Assembly (NCBI RefSeq): GCF_036010485.1
Contig: NZ_CP108568.1
Coordinates: forward strand, 5,976,501 to 6,040,500
Source: Streptomyces sp. NBC_01198
Lineage (GTDB): Bacteria; Actinomycetota; Actinomycetes; Streptomycetales; Streptomycetaceae
Reading direction: 5' to 3'
Length of the DNA: 64,000 nt
The translations under genes and the position numbers were made by a program. The notes below the pieces were generated by a model, which saw only the letters and a program-made list of their open reading frames with translations, searched no databases and had not been told where the DNA came from. Positions 16,723 to 24,649 of the stretch are shown here, piece by piece (the stretch's first letter is position 1; each line of letters begins with the position of its first letter).

Positions 16723-17355
16723 ATGCACGAGACGAACCCGCCGACCGGCAACCCGCCGATCGTGCACTGTCACTGGCTCGCCGACACCGCACCCAAAGCC
16801 GCACCCGTCATCGCCACGTCAACCGTGCTGATCCTGGCCCGACTGTGGAACGCCAACGGCGCCGAACACAGCATCGGCGACGCCACCATCATGGGCGTGC
16901 TCGCCGTGGGCGCCGCGTTCGCCGGCAACGCTCTCGCCCGCGGTGAGAACGGTGAACCGGTCGCTGCTGCGGTCGGCTTCACCGCCGCCGGCAGCTTCGC
17001 ACTCGCCGGCGTGGCCGCCTACACCGACGCCCTGCCGCTGCCGTTGCTGCTCTGGTCGGTGGCCACCGTGCTCGCCTACGTCCTGGCACACCGCCACTGG
17101 CGCACCGACCACCGCGAAGCGACCGCATACGAGCACGCCACCACCGACCGCCGCGAGACACAACGGCACATCGAGACCGTGGAAGTCATCCGCGCCCGCG
17201 CGCAGGTCGAAACCGCCCGGGAAGGCGCTGCGTACGCCAACGCCCTGGCCGCGGCCATCACCGCCCGCGCCGGCCTGCCCGGCTTCGACCCCACTGCACT
17301 GGCCGGCAGTGGGCTGCCGGAGCTCCCGGCCAGCGGCCACAAGGACGCGGCGTGA
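16723..17355 (+). CDS. SpdB-like membrane protein
   Basis: The 210-residue protein has about four membrane segments (between 28 and 125), including ATIMGVLAVGAAFAGNAL and LPLLLWSVATVLAYVLA. A helical, Arg/Glu-rich cytosolic tail follows (TDRRETQRHIETVEVIRARAQ). This is typical of plasmid spread proteins in Streptomyces. Its stop overlaps the next gene's GTG by 4 bases. Confidence 0.7.
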   Translation: MHETNPPTGNPPIVHCHWLADTAPKAAPVIATSTVLILARLWNANGAEHSIGDATIMGVLAVGAAFAGNALARGENGEPVAAAVGFTAAGSFALAGVAAYTDALPLPLLLWSVATVLAYVLAHRHWRTDHREATAYEHATTDRRETQRHIETVEVIRARAQVETAREGAAYANALAAAITARAGLPGFDPTALAGSGLPELPASGHKDAA

Positions 17356-18164
17356 GGTTCTACCTCACCACCCACAAACGGCGATGGGTAGAGCGCACCG
17401 AGGTGCCGCTGTTCCTGAAGTTCGAGCACTTCGGGATACGCACCGCCCGCACCATGCCGCGGGCGACCGGCCGATACGCCATCGACTCTGGTGGCTTCAC
17501 CATCCTCCAACGCCACGGGGCGTGGACCACCACCCCCCGCGACTACGTCGAGGACCTGCGGCGCATCCGCGACGAGGTAGGCCCGTTCGACTGGGCAGCG
17601 CCGCAGGACTGGATGTGCGAACCCGCCATCGTTCACGGCGGGACGTTCGGCGGACAGCACTTCGTCGGGACCCATCTGAGCGTCACCGAGCACCAGCGCC
17701 GGACCGTCGCCAACTACCTGCACTTGCGGGAGTTGGCGCCGGACCTGCCGATTGTTCCGGTGGTGCAGGGCTGGGAGCTCCCGGACTACGACAGGTGCGT
17801 TGACCTGTACGCCCGGCAGGGCATCGACCTGACTCAGGAACCCGTAGTCGGCCTGGGGTCGGTGTGCCGCCGGCAGTCCACCCGCGAGGGCGCCGCCATC
17901 GTCACCACCCTCGCCGGATACGGCCTCAAGCTCCACGGCTTCGGCTTCAAAACCCTCGGCCTACAGCGCGTCGGCCACCTCATGGCATCCGCAGACTCCC
18001 TGGCCTGGTCCACCCACGCCCGACACCGACCCCCGATGCCCGGCCACACCACCCACAAGAACTGCGCCAACTGCCTGCCCTACGCACTCCAGTGGCGAAC
18101 TCGCACGCTGGCCGCCATGCCGCCCTGGCAGCAACCGCCCCTGAGTAGCGGAGAAGCGGCGTGA
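17352..18164 (+). CDS. DpdA/TGT-like DNA 7-deazaguanine transglycosylase
   Basis: This 270-residue protein starts with GTG in a GTGA overlap. It resembles the tRNA-guanine transglycosylase fold as used by DpdA proteins: YAIDSGGFTIL (the TGT Asp-Ser-Gly-Gly base-binding motif), VVGLGSVCRR, LHGFGFK, a late acidic residue in ASADSLAWSTHARH that fits the catalytic Asp, and a C-terminal zinc-like HKNCANCLPYALQWR. DpdA enzymes exchange guanine in DNA for a 7-deazaguanine. No queuosine-precursor or dpdB/dpdC genes are in the window, so the precursor would come from the host. Modification of transferred DNA to avoid host restriction is the likely benefit. Confidence 0.75.
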   Translation: MRFYLTTHKRRWVERTEVPLFLKFEHFGIRTARTMPRATGRYAIDSGGFTILQRHGAWTTTPRDYVEDLRRIRDEVGPFDWAAPQDWMCEPAIVHGGTFGGQHFVGTHLSVTEHQRRTVANYLHLRELAPDLPIVPVVQGWELPDYDRCVDLYARQGIDLTQEPVVGLGSVCRRQSTREGAAIVTTLAGYGLKLHGFGFKTLGLQRVGHLMASADSLAWSTHARHRPPMPGHTTHKNCANCLPYALQWRTRTLAAMPPWQQPPLSSGEAA

Positions 18165-18214
18165 CCGTGCGTGTCGATCGTCCCACGCCCGAGCTCGAAC
18201 GGAGAAACCACACC

Positions 18215-18508
18215 GTGTACACCAACCACCCCCGCAAGGCCGTCGCCCACAGCCTCACCACCTGCGTGCCCGGAGAGCTGCGGCACTCCGCCCACCGCAT
18301 GCCAGCGCTCGAAGTGGCCGTCACCGTCCGCGCCGCCCGCCGCAACCGCCACAAGACGTTCGACGCCGTGAACGTCTACACCACCACCGACCGGACCGGC
18401 GCCGGCCTGATCGTCGCCTACGTCCACTACCGGCCCGGCTTCTACGACGGCGTCACCGACTACGCGGACGTGTACGAGATCCCCACCGACGCCCTGACCG
18501 ACCTGTAG
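18215..18508 (+). CDS. Small hypothetical protein
   Basis: The GTG at 18215 follows CGGAGAAACC; an alternative GTG at 18161 overlaps the previous stop. The product is about 97 residues (YTNHPRKAVAHSLTTC ... YADVYEIPTDALTDL), with beta-strand-like stretches and no membrane segment. It matches no family I recognise. It is the last gene before the second leader hairpin, so it probably ends the transfer operon. Confidence 0.6.
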   Translation: MYTNHPRKAVAHSLTTCVPGELRHSAHRMPALEVAVTVRAARRNRHKTFDAVNVYTTTDRTGAGLIVAYVHYRPGFYDGVTDYADVYEIPTDALTDL

Positions 18509-18514
18509 ATACGC

Positions 18515-18556
18515 CCGGGACGGCCGCTCTCTCGCCAAAGACCGCGGCCGTCCCGG
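18515..18556 (+). promoter_or_regulatory. Leader hairpin, copy 2
   Basis: Arms CCGGGACGGCCGC (18515-18527) and GCGGCCGTCCCGG (18544-18556) pair perfectly over 13 bp; the loop is TCTCTCGCCAAAGACC. Stem, loop and the following sequence to AACAGGAG match copy 1. It may end the upstream operon or control entry into the replication operon. Confidence 0.7.
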
Positions 18557-18599
18557 TTTCCCTCTCCGTCCCTCGGAAGGAACAGGAGCACCCCCCAGC

Positions 18600-19502
18600 A
18601 TGACCCAACAGACCCGAAGCGCGCTGCTCTATGCAGCGCTGGATGCCGCCGGCCGCGGCTGGCCCGTTTTCCCGCTGCGCCCCGGAGACAAGCCGCCGGC
18701 CCTGCACGGTGAGACCCGATGCCCCCGAACCGGGGACTGCGCCGGCGGGCACCGCAAATTCGAACAGCGCGCCACCACCAACCCCGAGCGCATCGAACGC
18801 TGCTGGGCAACCGGCGCCTACAACGTCGGCATCGCCACCGGCCCTGCCGGACTACTCGTGGTGGACCTGGATCTCCTCAAGCCCACGGACTCACCGGACA
18901 CGCCTGACGGCGCGACCAGCTTCCTAGCGCTCTGCGAGCGCGCAGGGCAGCCGGTGCCGCGCACCCGCCGGATCGAGACTCCCAGCGGTGGGGAGCACCT
19001 GTACTTCACCACCCCCAAGGGTGTGCGGCTGCCCAGCAGCACCGGCCGCCTCGCCCCGAAAATCGACACACGCGCATGGGGCGGCTACGTCGTCGCCCCC
19101 GGCAGCCGGACGCCACACGGCCCGTACACGGTCGCGGTCGACTCGCCCGTTGCAAACCTCCCTGAATGGCTGCAAAGCCTCTCAGAAGCCCCACAGGGGA
19201 CCACGGTGGGGCCGACCTTGCGAACACCCGCCCGCGCAAGCGCTGTTGCCCGGGCTGCGTTCGAGCGGGAACAGGCTGCCGTCGCAACGGCGACCGAGGG
19301 AGACCGCGAACGGACGCTGTTCGAAGCAGCGCGCAAGATGGGCCGGTTCGTGGCCTGGGGCGACCTGGACCGCAGCGAGGTAGAGCGGGCATTTCAGTGG
19401 GGGGCCGAGTCCACCGGACTGCCGTCCTACCAGTGCCGCTCGACCCTGCGCAGTGCACTGAACTGGTCCATCGCGCACTGCAAACCGCGGGAACACGCAT
19501 GA
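18600..19502 (+). CDS. Bifunctional primase/polymerase (prim-pol) replication protein
   Basis: The 300-residue protein has the prim-pol domain used by RepPP-type AICEs. It contains GRGWPVFPLRPGDKPP near residue 18, a zinc-type pair in the CPRTGDCAGGH region, NVGIATGPAGLLVVDLDLL with the catalytic Asp-x-Asp near 90, and TPSGGEHLYF near 128. A helical C-terminal region follows. The ATG follows AACAGGAG at a somewhat long spacing. It likely primes and starts autonomous replication of the excised element with the DUF3987 protein two genes downstream. Confidence 0.88.
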   Translation: MTQQTRSALLYAALDAAGRGWPVFPLRPGDKPPALHGETRCPRTGDCAGGHRKFEQRATTNPERIERCWATGAYNVGIATGPAGLLVVDLDLLKPTDSPDTPDGATSFLALCERAGQPVPRTRRIETPSGGEHLYFTTPKGVRLPSSTGRLAPKIDTRAWGGYVVAPGSRTPHGPYTVAVDSPVANLPEWLQSLSEAPQGTTVGPTLRTPARASAVARAAFEREQAAVATATEGDRERTLFEAARKMGRFVAWGDLDRSEVERAFQWGAESTGLPSYQCRSTLRSALNWSIAHCKPREHA

Positions 19503-19687
19503 CTGCCCCCGGCAACCCCCCACTGAAATGCCTCCCCACCCCCGCTGACAACCGGCCGTGCGTCGCCCGACCCGCGGAAGTCGTGGCGGCCGTGGGCGGC
19601 CGGCAAGGCGCCGCCCGTAGGGCGTCCTTTCAGCCTGTCGCCCTGATCCGCACCGCCCGCGTCCCGGAAGGGAGGCACACCTCATGA
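19499..19687 (+). CDS. Small hypothetical protein in the replication operon
   Basis: This 62-residue protein overlaps the prim-pol stop (ATGA) and its own stop overlaps the next start (ATGA). It is basic with no recognised domain (NPPLKCLPTPADNRPCVARP). Coupling on both sides suggests it is translated. Confidence 0.55.
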   Translation: MTAPGNPPLKCLPTPADNRPCVARPAEVVAAVGGRQGAARRASFQPVALIRTARVPEGRHTS

Positions 19688-21243
19688 CCGCACAGCCTGT
19701 GGACAGCCCGGAAGACCTGTGGGCGGCATTCCCCGCCGTTGACGCCCCCGATACGGTCTCGGCCGATGCACCGTGGGACGACCCGGTACCGCTCAAACAG
19801 CGCCGGGAGCTCCCGGACTTCCCCACCACCGCACTGCCCGGATGGCTGCGGGACTTCACCACCGCCGTGGCGGAGGAAACGCAGACCCCCGTAGACCTCG
19901 CCGGATGCGTGGCGCTGGCGGTACTCGCGACCGCGGCCGGTGGCCGTGCTGTCGTCCACGTCCGCGGACGCTGGCGGGAGCCCACGAACCTGTTCACCGT
20001 GTGCGCGCTGCCTCCCGGCAACCGCAAATCCGCGGTGTTCGCCGCGATGACCGACCCGCTCTATGAGGCGGAGAAGCAACTCAAAGAGCGGGCAGCGCCG
20101 GCCATCATCGAAGCCACGCTCACCAGCAAACTCGCCCGCGAGGCAGCCGACAAAGCCGCCACGAAAGCATCCTCGGCATCCGGCACCAGCCGGGACGCGC
20201 TGATCTCCGAAGCGGTCGGAATGGCCCAGCAGGCCGACACCCTCGCCATCCCCGCCGAACCGCAACTGCTCGCCGACGACGCCACCGCGGAGACCATCAC
20301 GTCCCTCATGGCCGACCAGGGTGGACGCATCGCCGTCATGTCCGCGGAAGGCGAGATCTTCGACATCATCGCCGGCCGCTACTCCGGTGCCCCCAACATG
20401 GGGCCATTCCTCAAAGGCCACGCCGGCGACCGGCTGCGGGTCAACCGGCAGACCCGCCGCGAATATATCGACCACCCCGCACTCACCATGGGCCTGTCCG
20501 TGCAGCCGACCGTTCTGGACGACATCGGCCGCATCAAAGGCGCCAAAGGCAAAGGGCTGCTCGGCAGGTTCCTGTACTCCCTGCCGGAATCCACCCTCGG
20601 CTACCGCAAGACCCTGCCCGACCCGGTACCCGACGCCGTCGCCGCCGTGTACGAGCGGAACGTCATCGCGCTCACTCTGGCCATGGCCGACTGGACGGAC
20701 CCCGCCGTCCTGCAGCTCACCCCCGAAGCGGATGTGGCGGTCCAGCGCTTCCAGGACCGCATGGAGCCCAAGCTCAACCCCCGCGGCGGGTCCATGACGC
20801 ACATCTCCGATTGGGCCTCCAAGCTCCACGGCGCGGCGGTCCGCATCGCCGGCCTGCTGCACCTGGCCGAACACCTCGACCGCGGCCACAGCCAACCGGT
20901 CACCGCCGACACCATGGCCGCGGCCATCACGCTCGCCGACTATTTCGCCGGCCACGCCCTCGCGGTGTTCGACCGCATGGGCGCCAACGAGACCGCGGAG
21001 CGCGCCCGTGCCGTCCTGGACGCTCTCAAGGCGAACCTGTGGCCCGAAGTCAGCAAACGCGACCTCATGGTCAAGCTCTCCCGCTCCGACTTCCCCACCG
21101 CCGCCGACCTCGACGGCCCACTGAGCCTCCTCGAAGACCACGGCTACCTGAGACCGCTGCCCGTGGTCCGCACCGGCACCCGCGGCCGGCCGCCCTCCCC
21201 CCGCTACCTCGTGCACCCCTACCTGACCGACCCCGAAGCCTGA
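19684..21243 (+). CDS. DUF3987/YfjI-like replicative helicase-type protein
   Basis: The 519-residue protein fits DUF3987: a phosphate-loop-like CALPPGNRKSAVF near residue 108, MSAEGEIFDIIAGRYSG near 220, TMGLSVQPTVLDDIGRIKGAKGKGLLGRFLY, and HISDWASKLHGAAVRIAGLLHLAEH. A C-terminal winged-helix-like part (SKRDLMVKLSRSDFPTAADL) may bind DNA. Such proteins pair with prim-pol proteins in AICEs and some phages as a helicase or loader. The gene ends 3 bases before a large nested palindrome that may be the replication origin. Confidence 0.82.
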   Translation: MTAQPVDSPEDLWAAFPAVDAPDTVSADAPWDDPVPLKQRRELPDFPTTALPGWLRDFTTAVAEETQTPVDLAGCVALAVLATAAGGRAVVHVRGRWREPTNLFTVCALPPGNRKSAVFAAMTDPLYEAEKQLKERAAPAIIEATLTSKLAREAADKAATKASSASGTSRDALISEAVGMAQQADTLAIPAEPQLLADDATAETITSLMADQGGRIAVMSAEGEIFDIIAGRYSGAPNMGPFLKGHAGDRLRVNRQTRREYIDHPALTMGLSVQPTVLDDIGRIKGAKGKGLLGRFLYSLPESTLGYRKTLPDPVPDAVAAVYERNVIALTLAMADWTDPAVLQLTPEADVAVQRFQDRMEPKLNPRGGSMTHISDWASKLHGAAVRIAGLLHLAEHLDRGHSQPVTADTMAAAITLADYFAGHALAVFDRMGANETAERARAVLDALKANLWPEVSKRDLMVKLSRSDFPTAADLDGPLSLLEDHGYLRPLPVVRTGTRGRPPSPRYLVHPYLTDPEA

Positions 21244-21246
21244 CCC

Positions 21247-21530
21247 CCGCCACAGAAACCACGAAATACACGAAAACCCAGCCATGCGGCCCTGACCTGC
21301 GCAGACGCGCCCCCTCACGGCCGGACGCCCGTCGCCACAGAAACCCGCGGAAGTCCCACACAAATACCCCGCGCCCAGCCGGCACCCACCGCGCCGGACC
21401 GGCCGCCCTTATTTCTGTGGGACTTCCGCGGGTTTCTGTGGCAGCACGCCCCACGGCCACCGGACCCGCCGTCCCCGCAGGTCAGCGACCCGGCCCCGGG
21501 TTTCTGTGTATTTCGTGGTTTCTGTGGCGG
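21247..21530. repeat. Large nested palindrome, candidate replication origin
   Basis: Outer arms 21247-21279 and 21498-21530 match as an inverted repeat at 31 of 33 positions. Inner arms 21334-21366 and 21410-21442 match at 32 of 33. Both pairs share a centre near 21388. The spacers between outer and inner arms (54-55 bases each side) also show weak inverted similarity (CTGACCTGCG-like segments). Each arm contains CCACAGAAACC or its complement, so that unit recurs four times. There is no gene in this 308-base gap. It lies between the replication genes and xis. Confidence 0.8.
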
Positions 21531-21551
21531 CTACCCCTCTCGGGAGGACGT

Positions 21552-21785
21552 GTGGCTACCTCAACCACCGACCCGCGCAGCACCCTGCGATCCGGTCTTC
21601 CGGACCGCTACCTCACCCCCGCAGACCTCGCCGACCTTCTCGCCGTGCCGCTGGAGACCGTCTACCAGTGGCGTAAGAAGCGCACCGGCCCGCCTGGATT
21701 CCGCGTCGGCAAGCACCTCCGATACGACCCTGCGGCCGTACGGCAGTGGGTCAACGAACGCGCGGTCGCCGACACCGCAGCCTGA
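21552..21785 (+). CDS. xis: Excisionase (helix-turn-helix, Xis)
   Basis: The GTG start (VATSTTDPRSTLRSGLP) follows GGGAGGA. The 77-residue protein has a MerR/excisionase helix-turn-helix: YLTPADLADLLAVPLETVYQW, then RTGPPGFRVGKHLRYDPAAVRQW. It lies 71 bases before the integrase start. It should direct excision of the element together with Int. Confidence 0.88.
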   Translation: MATSTTDPRSTLRSGLPDRYLTPADLADLLAVPLETVYQWRKKRTGPPGFRVGKHLRYDPAAVRQWVNERAVADTAA

Positions 21786-21856
21786 CCAACGCACCCGCGC
21801 TCAACCTGGGGGCGGCCACACCGTGGCCGTCCCCCTTCCACGCCAAGGGACATCGC

Positions 21857-23098
21857 ATGGCAGGGCACATCCAAGACCGCTGGTACAAAACCGAGACTGT
21901 TCCGGATGGCAAGACCGTCCGCGTCAAAACCGATCGCTACGGCACCGGTATGCGCTACCGGGCCAGGTACGTCGCGCCCGATGGGACGGAGCGCAGCCGC
22001 TCCTTTCCTGACAAGCAGAAGCGTCTGGCCGAGGCTTGGCTCGCGCAGATCGCAGCAGACATGACCCGCGGCCAGTACGCGGACCCGGCCGCGGGCAGGG
22101 TCACATTCCAGCAGTACGCGACGCAGTGGCTCGCGTCGCAGACCACGGACGTGTCCACCATCGCGGCCATGGAGTTGCGGTTCCGGCTTCACGCCTTCCC
22201 GCACATCGGGTCGCGTTCCCTGAGCGCCTTCCAGCCGGGGAACGTCCGTACGTGGGCTCGCGCGCTCAAAGACTCCAGCATCGCGTCTTCCTACCAGCGC
22301 GTCATCTTCGCGAACGTGTCTGCCGTGTTCACCGCTGCCGTCGATGACGGCATCATCGCTCGGAACCCCTGCCGTGCCGGCTCCGTCAAGGCACCGAAGC
22401 TGGACCCTCGGAAGCTCAGGCCCTGGACGCGCGAGCGTGTCCTCTCGGTGCAGCAAGGCCTTCCGGCCCAGTACGCCACGATCGTGGATACCGGCGCGGG
22501 ATGTGGTCTACGGCAGGGCGAGATATTCGGGCTCGCAGTCGATGAGGTGGACTTCGTTGCCGGCGTCGTGCACGTCGTCCGGCAGGTGAAGATGGTCAGC
22601 TCGCACCTAGTCTTTGCTCCGCCCAAAGGCGGCAAGCTGCGGGACGTACCTCTACCGGACGTGGTCTCGTACGAGCTCGCCGCCCACATCACCCGGCGCC
22701 CGCCGGTGGAGGTCACTCTGCCGTGGAAGACCCCTGATGGTCCTCCCGTGACCGCCACGCTCTTGTTCTACTCACGCGAGCGAAAGGCCCTCAACAGGAA
22801 CTACTTCAACATGTACCTGTGGAAGCCTGCTCTGGTCTCCGCTGGCGTCATCCCTGAGCGCCAGCCGGGCGAGAGGTTCAAGGAGTCGCGAGAGCACGGC
22901 ATGCACGCGCTTCGGCACTACTACGCGTCCGTGCTGCTGGATGCCGGTGAGAACATCAAGGCCCTCGCCGAGTACCTGGGGCACTCAGACCCGGGATTCA
23001 CTCTGCGGACCTACACGCACCTCATGCCAAACAGCCAGGACCGCGCACGTAAGGCCATTGACGACGCCCTGCGTGGCCCTGCTGCTCCGACAAGTTGA
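21857..23098 (+). CDS. int: Tyrosine-type site-specific integrase
   Basis: The chosen start is the ATG giving MAGHIQDRWYKTE with AAGGGA upstream. The 413-residue protein has an N-terminal arm-binding domain, a core-binding domain (about 90-190), and a catalytic domain with the first Arg in GCGLRQGEIFGL, HALRHYYASVLL, and LGHSDPGFTLRTYTHL with the nucleophile Tyr. It integrates the element; the inferred target is the glnA 3' end, unlike most AICE integrases, which use tRNA genes. Confidence 0.93.
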   Translation: MAGHIQDRWYKTETVPDGKTVRVKTDRYGTGMRYRARYVAPDGTERSRSFPDKQKRLAEAWLAQIAADMTRGQYADPAAGRVTFQQYATQWLASQTTDVSTIAAMELRFRLHAFPHIGSRSLSAFQPGNVRTWARALKDSSIASSYQRVIFANVSAVFTAAVDDGIIARNPCRAGSVKAPKLDPRKLRPWTRERVLSVQQGLPAQYATIVDTGAGCGLRQGEIFGLAVDEVDFVAGVVHVVRQVKMVSSHLVFAPPKGGKLRDVPLPDVVSYELAAHITRRPPVEVTLPWKTPDGPPVTATLLFYSRERKALNRNYFNMYLWKPALVSAGVIPERQPGERFKESREHGMHALRHYYASVLLDAGENIKALAEYLGHSDPGFTLRTYTHLMPNSQDRARKAIDDALRGPAAPTS

Positions 23099-23112
23099 CG
23101 AGCCGGTCCCGC

Positions 23113-23156
23113 GGCTCCAGTAAGAATCGCGTGGACTTGTGATTCTCACTGGAGCC
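23113..23156 (+). terminator. Hairpin terminator behind int
   Basis: Arms 23113-23128 and 23141-23156 pair at 15 of 16 positions with a 12-base loop, starting 14 bases after the int stop. It also separates int from the convergent small membrane-protein gene. Confidence 0.8.
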
Positions 23157-23163
23157 AGCGGTG

Positions 23164-23379
23164 CTACTTCTGACTCTCAGACCTCCGTCGCGCTGCCTGC
23201 TTAGGATCCGGCGCGGCGTTGGCCTTCTGGATGGTCATGAGGAAGGGGGAAACGTATGCCGACGCTTCAAGCGGCGTCGTCTTCCCACACAGAACCAGCA
23301 CCAGGCCAACCACTAGCGTGAGGCCGTACGAGCTGGCCTGTACCACCAGCGCTACGCGTCCGTCCGAGTTTTCGGACAT
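23164..23379 (-). CDS. Small membrane protein
   Basis: This 71-residue protein starts ATG with AGGAG upstream. A hydrophobic segment SYGLTLVVGLVLVLCG and a second one AYVSPFLMTIQ suggest two membrane passes. The C-terminus is basic. It is not recognised as any family and could be immunity, exclusion or toxin-like. It sits between int and the SRA-like nuclease on the minus strand. Confidence 0.5.
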   Translation of the reverse strand: MSENSDGRVALVVQASSYGLTLVVGLVLVLCGKTTPLEASAYVSPFLMTIQKANAAPDPKQAARRRSESQK

Positions 23380-23489
23380 ACTGAAGAAGCTCCTGTCTCT
23401 GTCAAGGGCTGTGAGCAGGGGCCACCCGCTTCGTTACCAGGCGCCGCGGGTGGCCTGCTCCACGTCTTGGGCACAGTGAGTGCCAGCGG

Positions 23490-24416
23490 CTAGACCGCTT
23501 CTGTGGATGCGTATCCGTCTCCCTCAGGCCACACGATAGTGATCTGTAGCTGATTGCACAGATCAAGTAGATCGTCCTCTGGCCGAGACGGGACGAGTAG
23601 TCCCAGCGTCGGGCGAGGCAAGAAACGGGAGTAGTCGAACAGTTGTCCGATTGCCATGCGAATCGCTTCCCGGGAGACCGAGCCCTTCGCCTCGTACAGA
23701 CGATTGGTTGTGGTGTCGTAGAGATCCGTCAGCAACTGCTTCGCGACGCCTGCGGGGGCGATCCGGTGGCGACCGACCGAGCGACCGAGCAGTCGAAGGT
23801 ATTCGGCAAAAGCGCGAACCAGCCTCGCCTCAACCCGCTCAGCTTCGTACGGCTCACGCGACGGGTCCACCAACATCCGCTCAGTGTGCTGAGTTTCGAC
23901 GTCTATCAGCTCTACCTCGGGCTCGGCGCTGGGTGTGTGGGGGAGTTGCGTTCCCACCGGTTCCTCGGCTGAGACAGGTTGCAGACGGAACATGATCACG
24001 CTGCGAATGGGACCACCGTTCGTCTCCGGCGCGTCAGTGCGATACCAGGGCTGCTCGTCAGGAAGCGTGAACTCGCCGAGGTACTGACACATGCCGGAAG
24101 CGACACCCTTGAAGAGGCGCAGAGTGCGGCGTTCTTGCCGATGCTTCAGGATCGCCAGGTTGCCCTGAGTCATCTTCTGGTCGCCGACTTGTCCCTCGCC
24201 CGCGTAGTGGTAGCAGCCGTCCTCGCCCCAACCGTCGAAGTAGCCGTGCTTGTGGCCCTTGGCTGGGTCAGTGAAAAGGAGGACGTTTGCTGACACGCGG
24301 GAGGGGCCGATGCCACCCTGACGACGCCCGCCGTAGCGCTCGTGAAGATCGGTGCGCTTCACCACGTCGCCGAGGCCGATCGTCCACAGCACCGGCTCTG
24401 CCGTCCTGGCGTTCAT
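23490..24416 (-). CDS. SRA-like plus PD-(D/E)XK candidate type IV restriction enzyme
   Basis: The start is taken at ATG 24416 (MNARTAEPVLWTIG); a GTG two codons earlier at 24422 is possible. The N-terminal half resembles the SRA-type module of ScoMcrA: RTDLHERYGGRRQGGIGPS, GYFDGWGEDGCYHYAGEG and GDQKMTQGNLAILKHR. The C-terminal part has the pattern DLYDTTTNRLYEAKGS followed by AIGQLFDYSRF, consistent with a PD-(D/E)XK nuclease fold whose EAK is the catalytic motif. Together these suggest a nuclease that recognises modified DNA bases and cuts. It is the last gene before the right boundary. Activity and base specificity are unknown. Confidence 0.7.
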   Translation of the reverse strand: MNARTAEPVLWTIGLGDVVKRTDLHERYGGRRQGGIGPSRVSANVLLFTDPAKGHKHGYFDGWGEDGCYHYAGEGQVGDQKMTQGNLAILKHRQERRTLRLFKGVASGMCQYLGEFTLPDEQPWYRTDAPETNGGPIRSVIMFRLQPVSAEEPVGTQLPHTPSAEPEVELIDVETQHTERMLVDPSREPYEAERVEARLVRAFAEYLRLLGRSVGRHRIAPAGVAKQLLTDLYDTTTNRLYEAKGSVSREAIRMAIGQLFDYSRFLPRPTLGLLVPSRPEDDLLDLCNQLQITIVWPEGDGYASTEAV

Positions 24417-24426
24417 CCCCACCCCG

Positions 24427-24450
24427 TTTAGGTCCGCATCGCTACCTAAA
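24427..24450. promoter_or_regulatory. TTTAGGT-n10-ACCTAAA inverted repeat upstream of the SRA-like gene
   Basis: TTTAGGT at 24427-24433 and ACCTAAA at 24444-24450 form an interrupted inverted repeat just upstream of the start codon. It is a possible operator. Half-sites are similar to the ACCTAGGT operators of the element's GntR protein but differently spaced. Confidence 0.4.
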
Positions 24451-24559
24451 AGTCTAGCCTACCTTGCCTCAGGCTTCCAACGTGAGGCTGAATTAGTAGT
24501 CCAGCAACATTCGTCCCGCTGTTAATTTCACCGCCCCGAATCTTCCGCAACAGATAAGG

Positions 24560-24600
24560 CCGTGGGCCGTCGCTCCCGGAGGGGAAGCGACGGCCCACGG
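24560..24600 (-). terminator. Hairpin terminator behind glnA, inside the element end
   Basis: Arms 24560-24574 and 24586-24600 pair perfectly over 15 bp with an 11-base loop, about 50 bases downstream of the glnA stop. If integration was at the glnA 3' end, this terminator was brought by the element to replace the native one now at 6103-6141. Confidence 0.8.
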
Positions 24601-24617
24601 CCCACAGACGGCCCAGG
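24596..24617. repeat. 22-bp direct repeat, right copy
   Basis: Identical to 6332-6353. It overlaps the last bases of the terminator arm. It may be an integrase arm site. Confidence 0.6.
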
Positions 24618-24649
24618 GGAGCGGAAACCCGCCCTGACCTGGGGTCTTC

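Noticed and set aside
20811..21551. Long 5' extension of the xis frame through the nested palindrome
   Set aside because: The extension is the shadow of the DUF3987 gene and of repeats; GTG 21552 has a good ribosome site.
24423..24649. tRNA gene as att target at the right boundary
   Set aside because: No cloverleaf-like sequence; the structures present are an operator-like repeat and a terminator hairpin.
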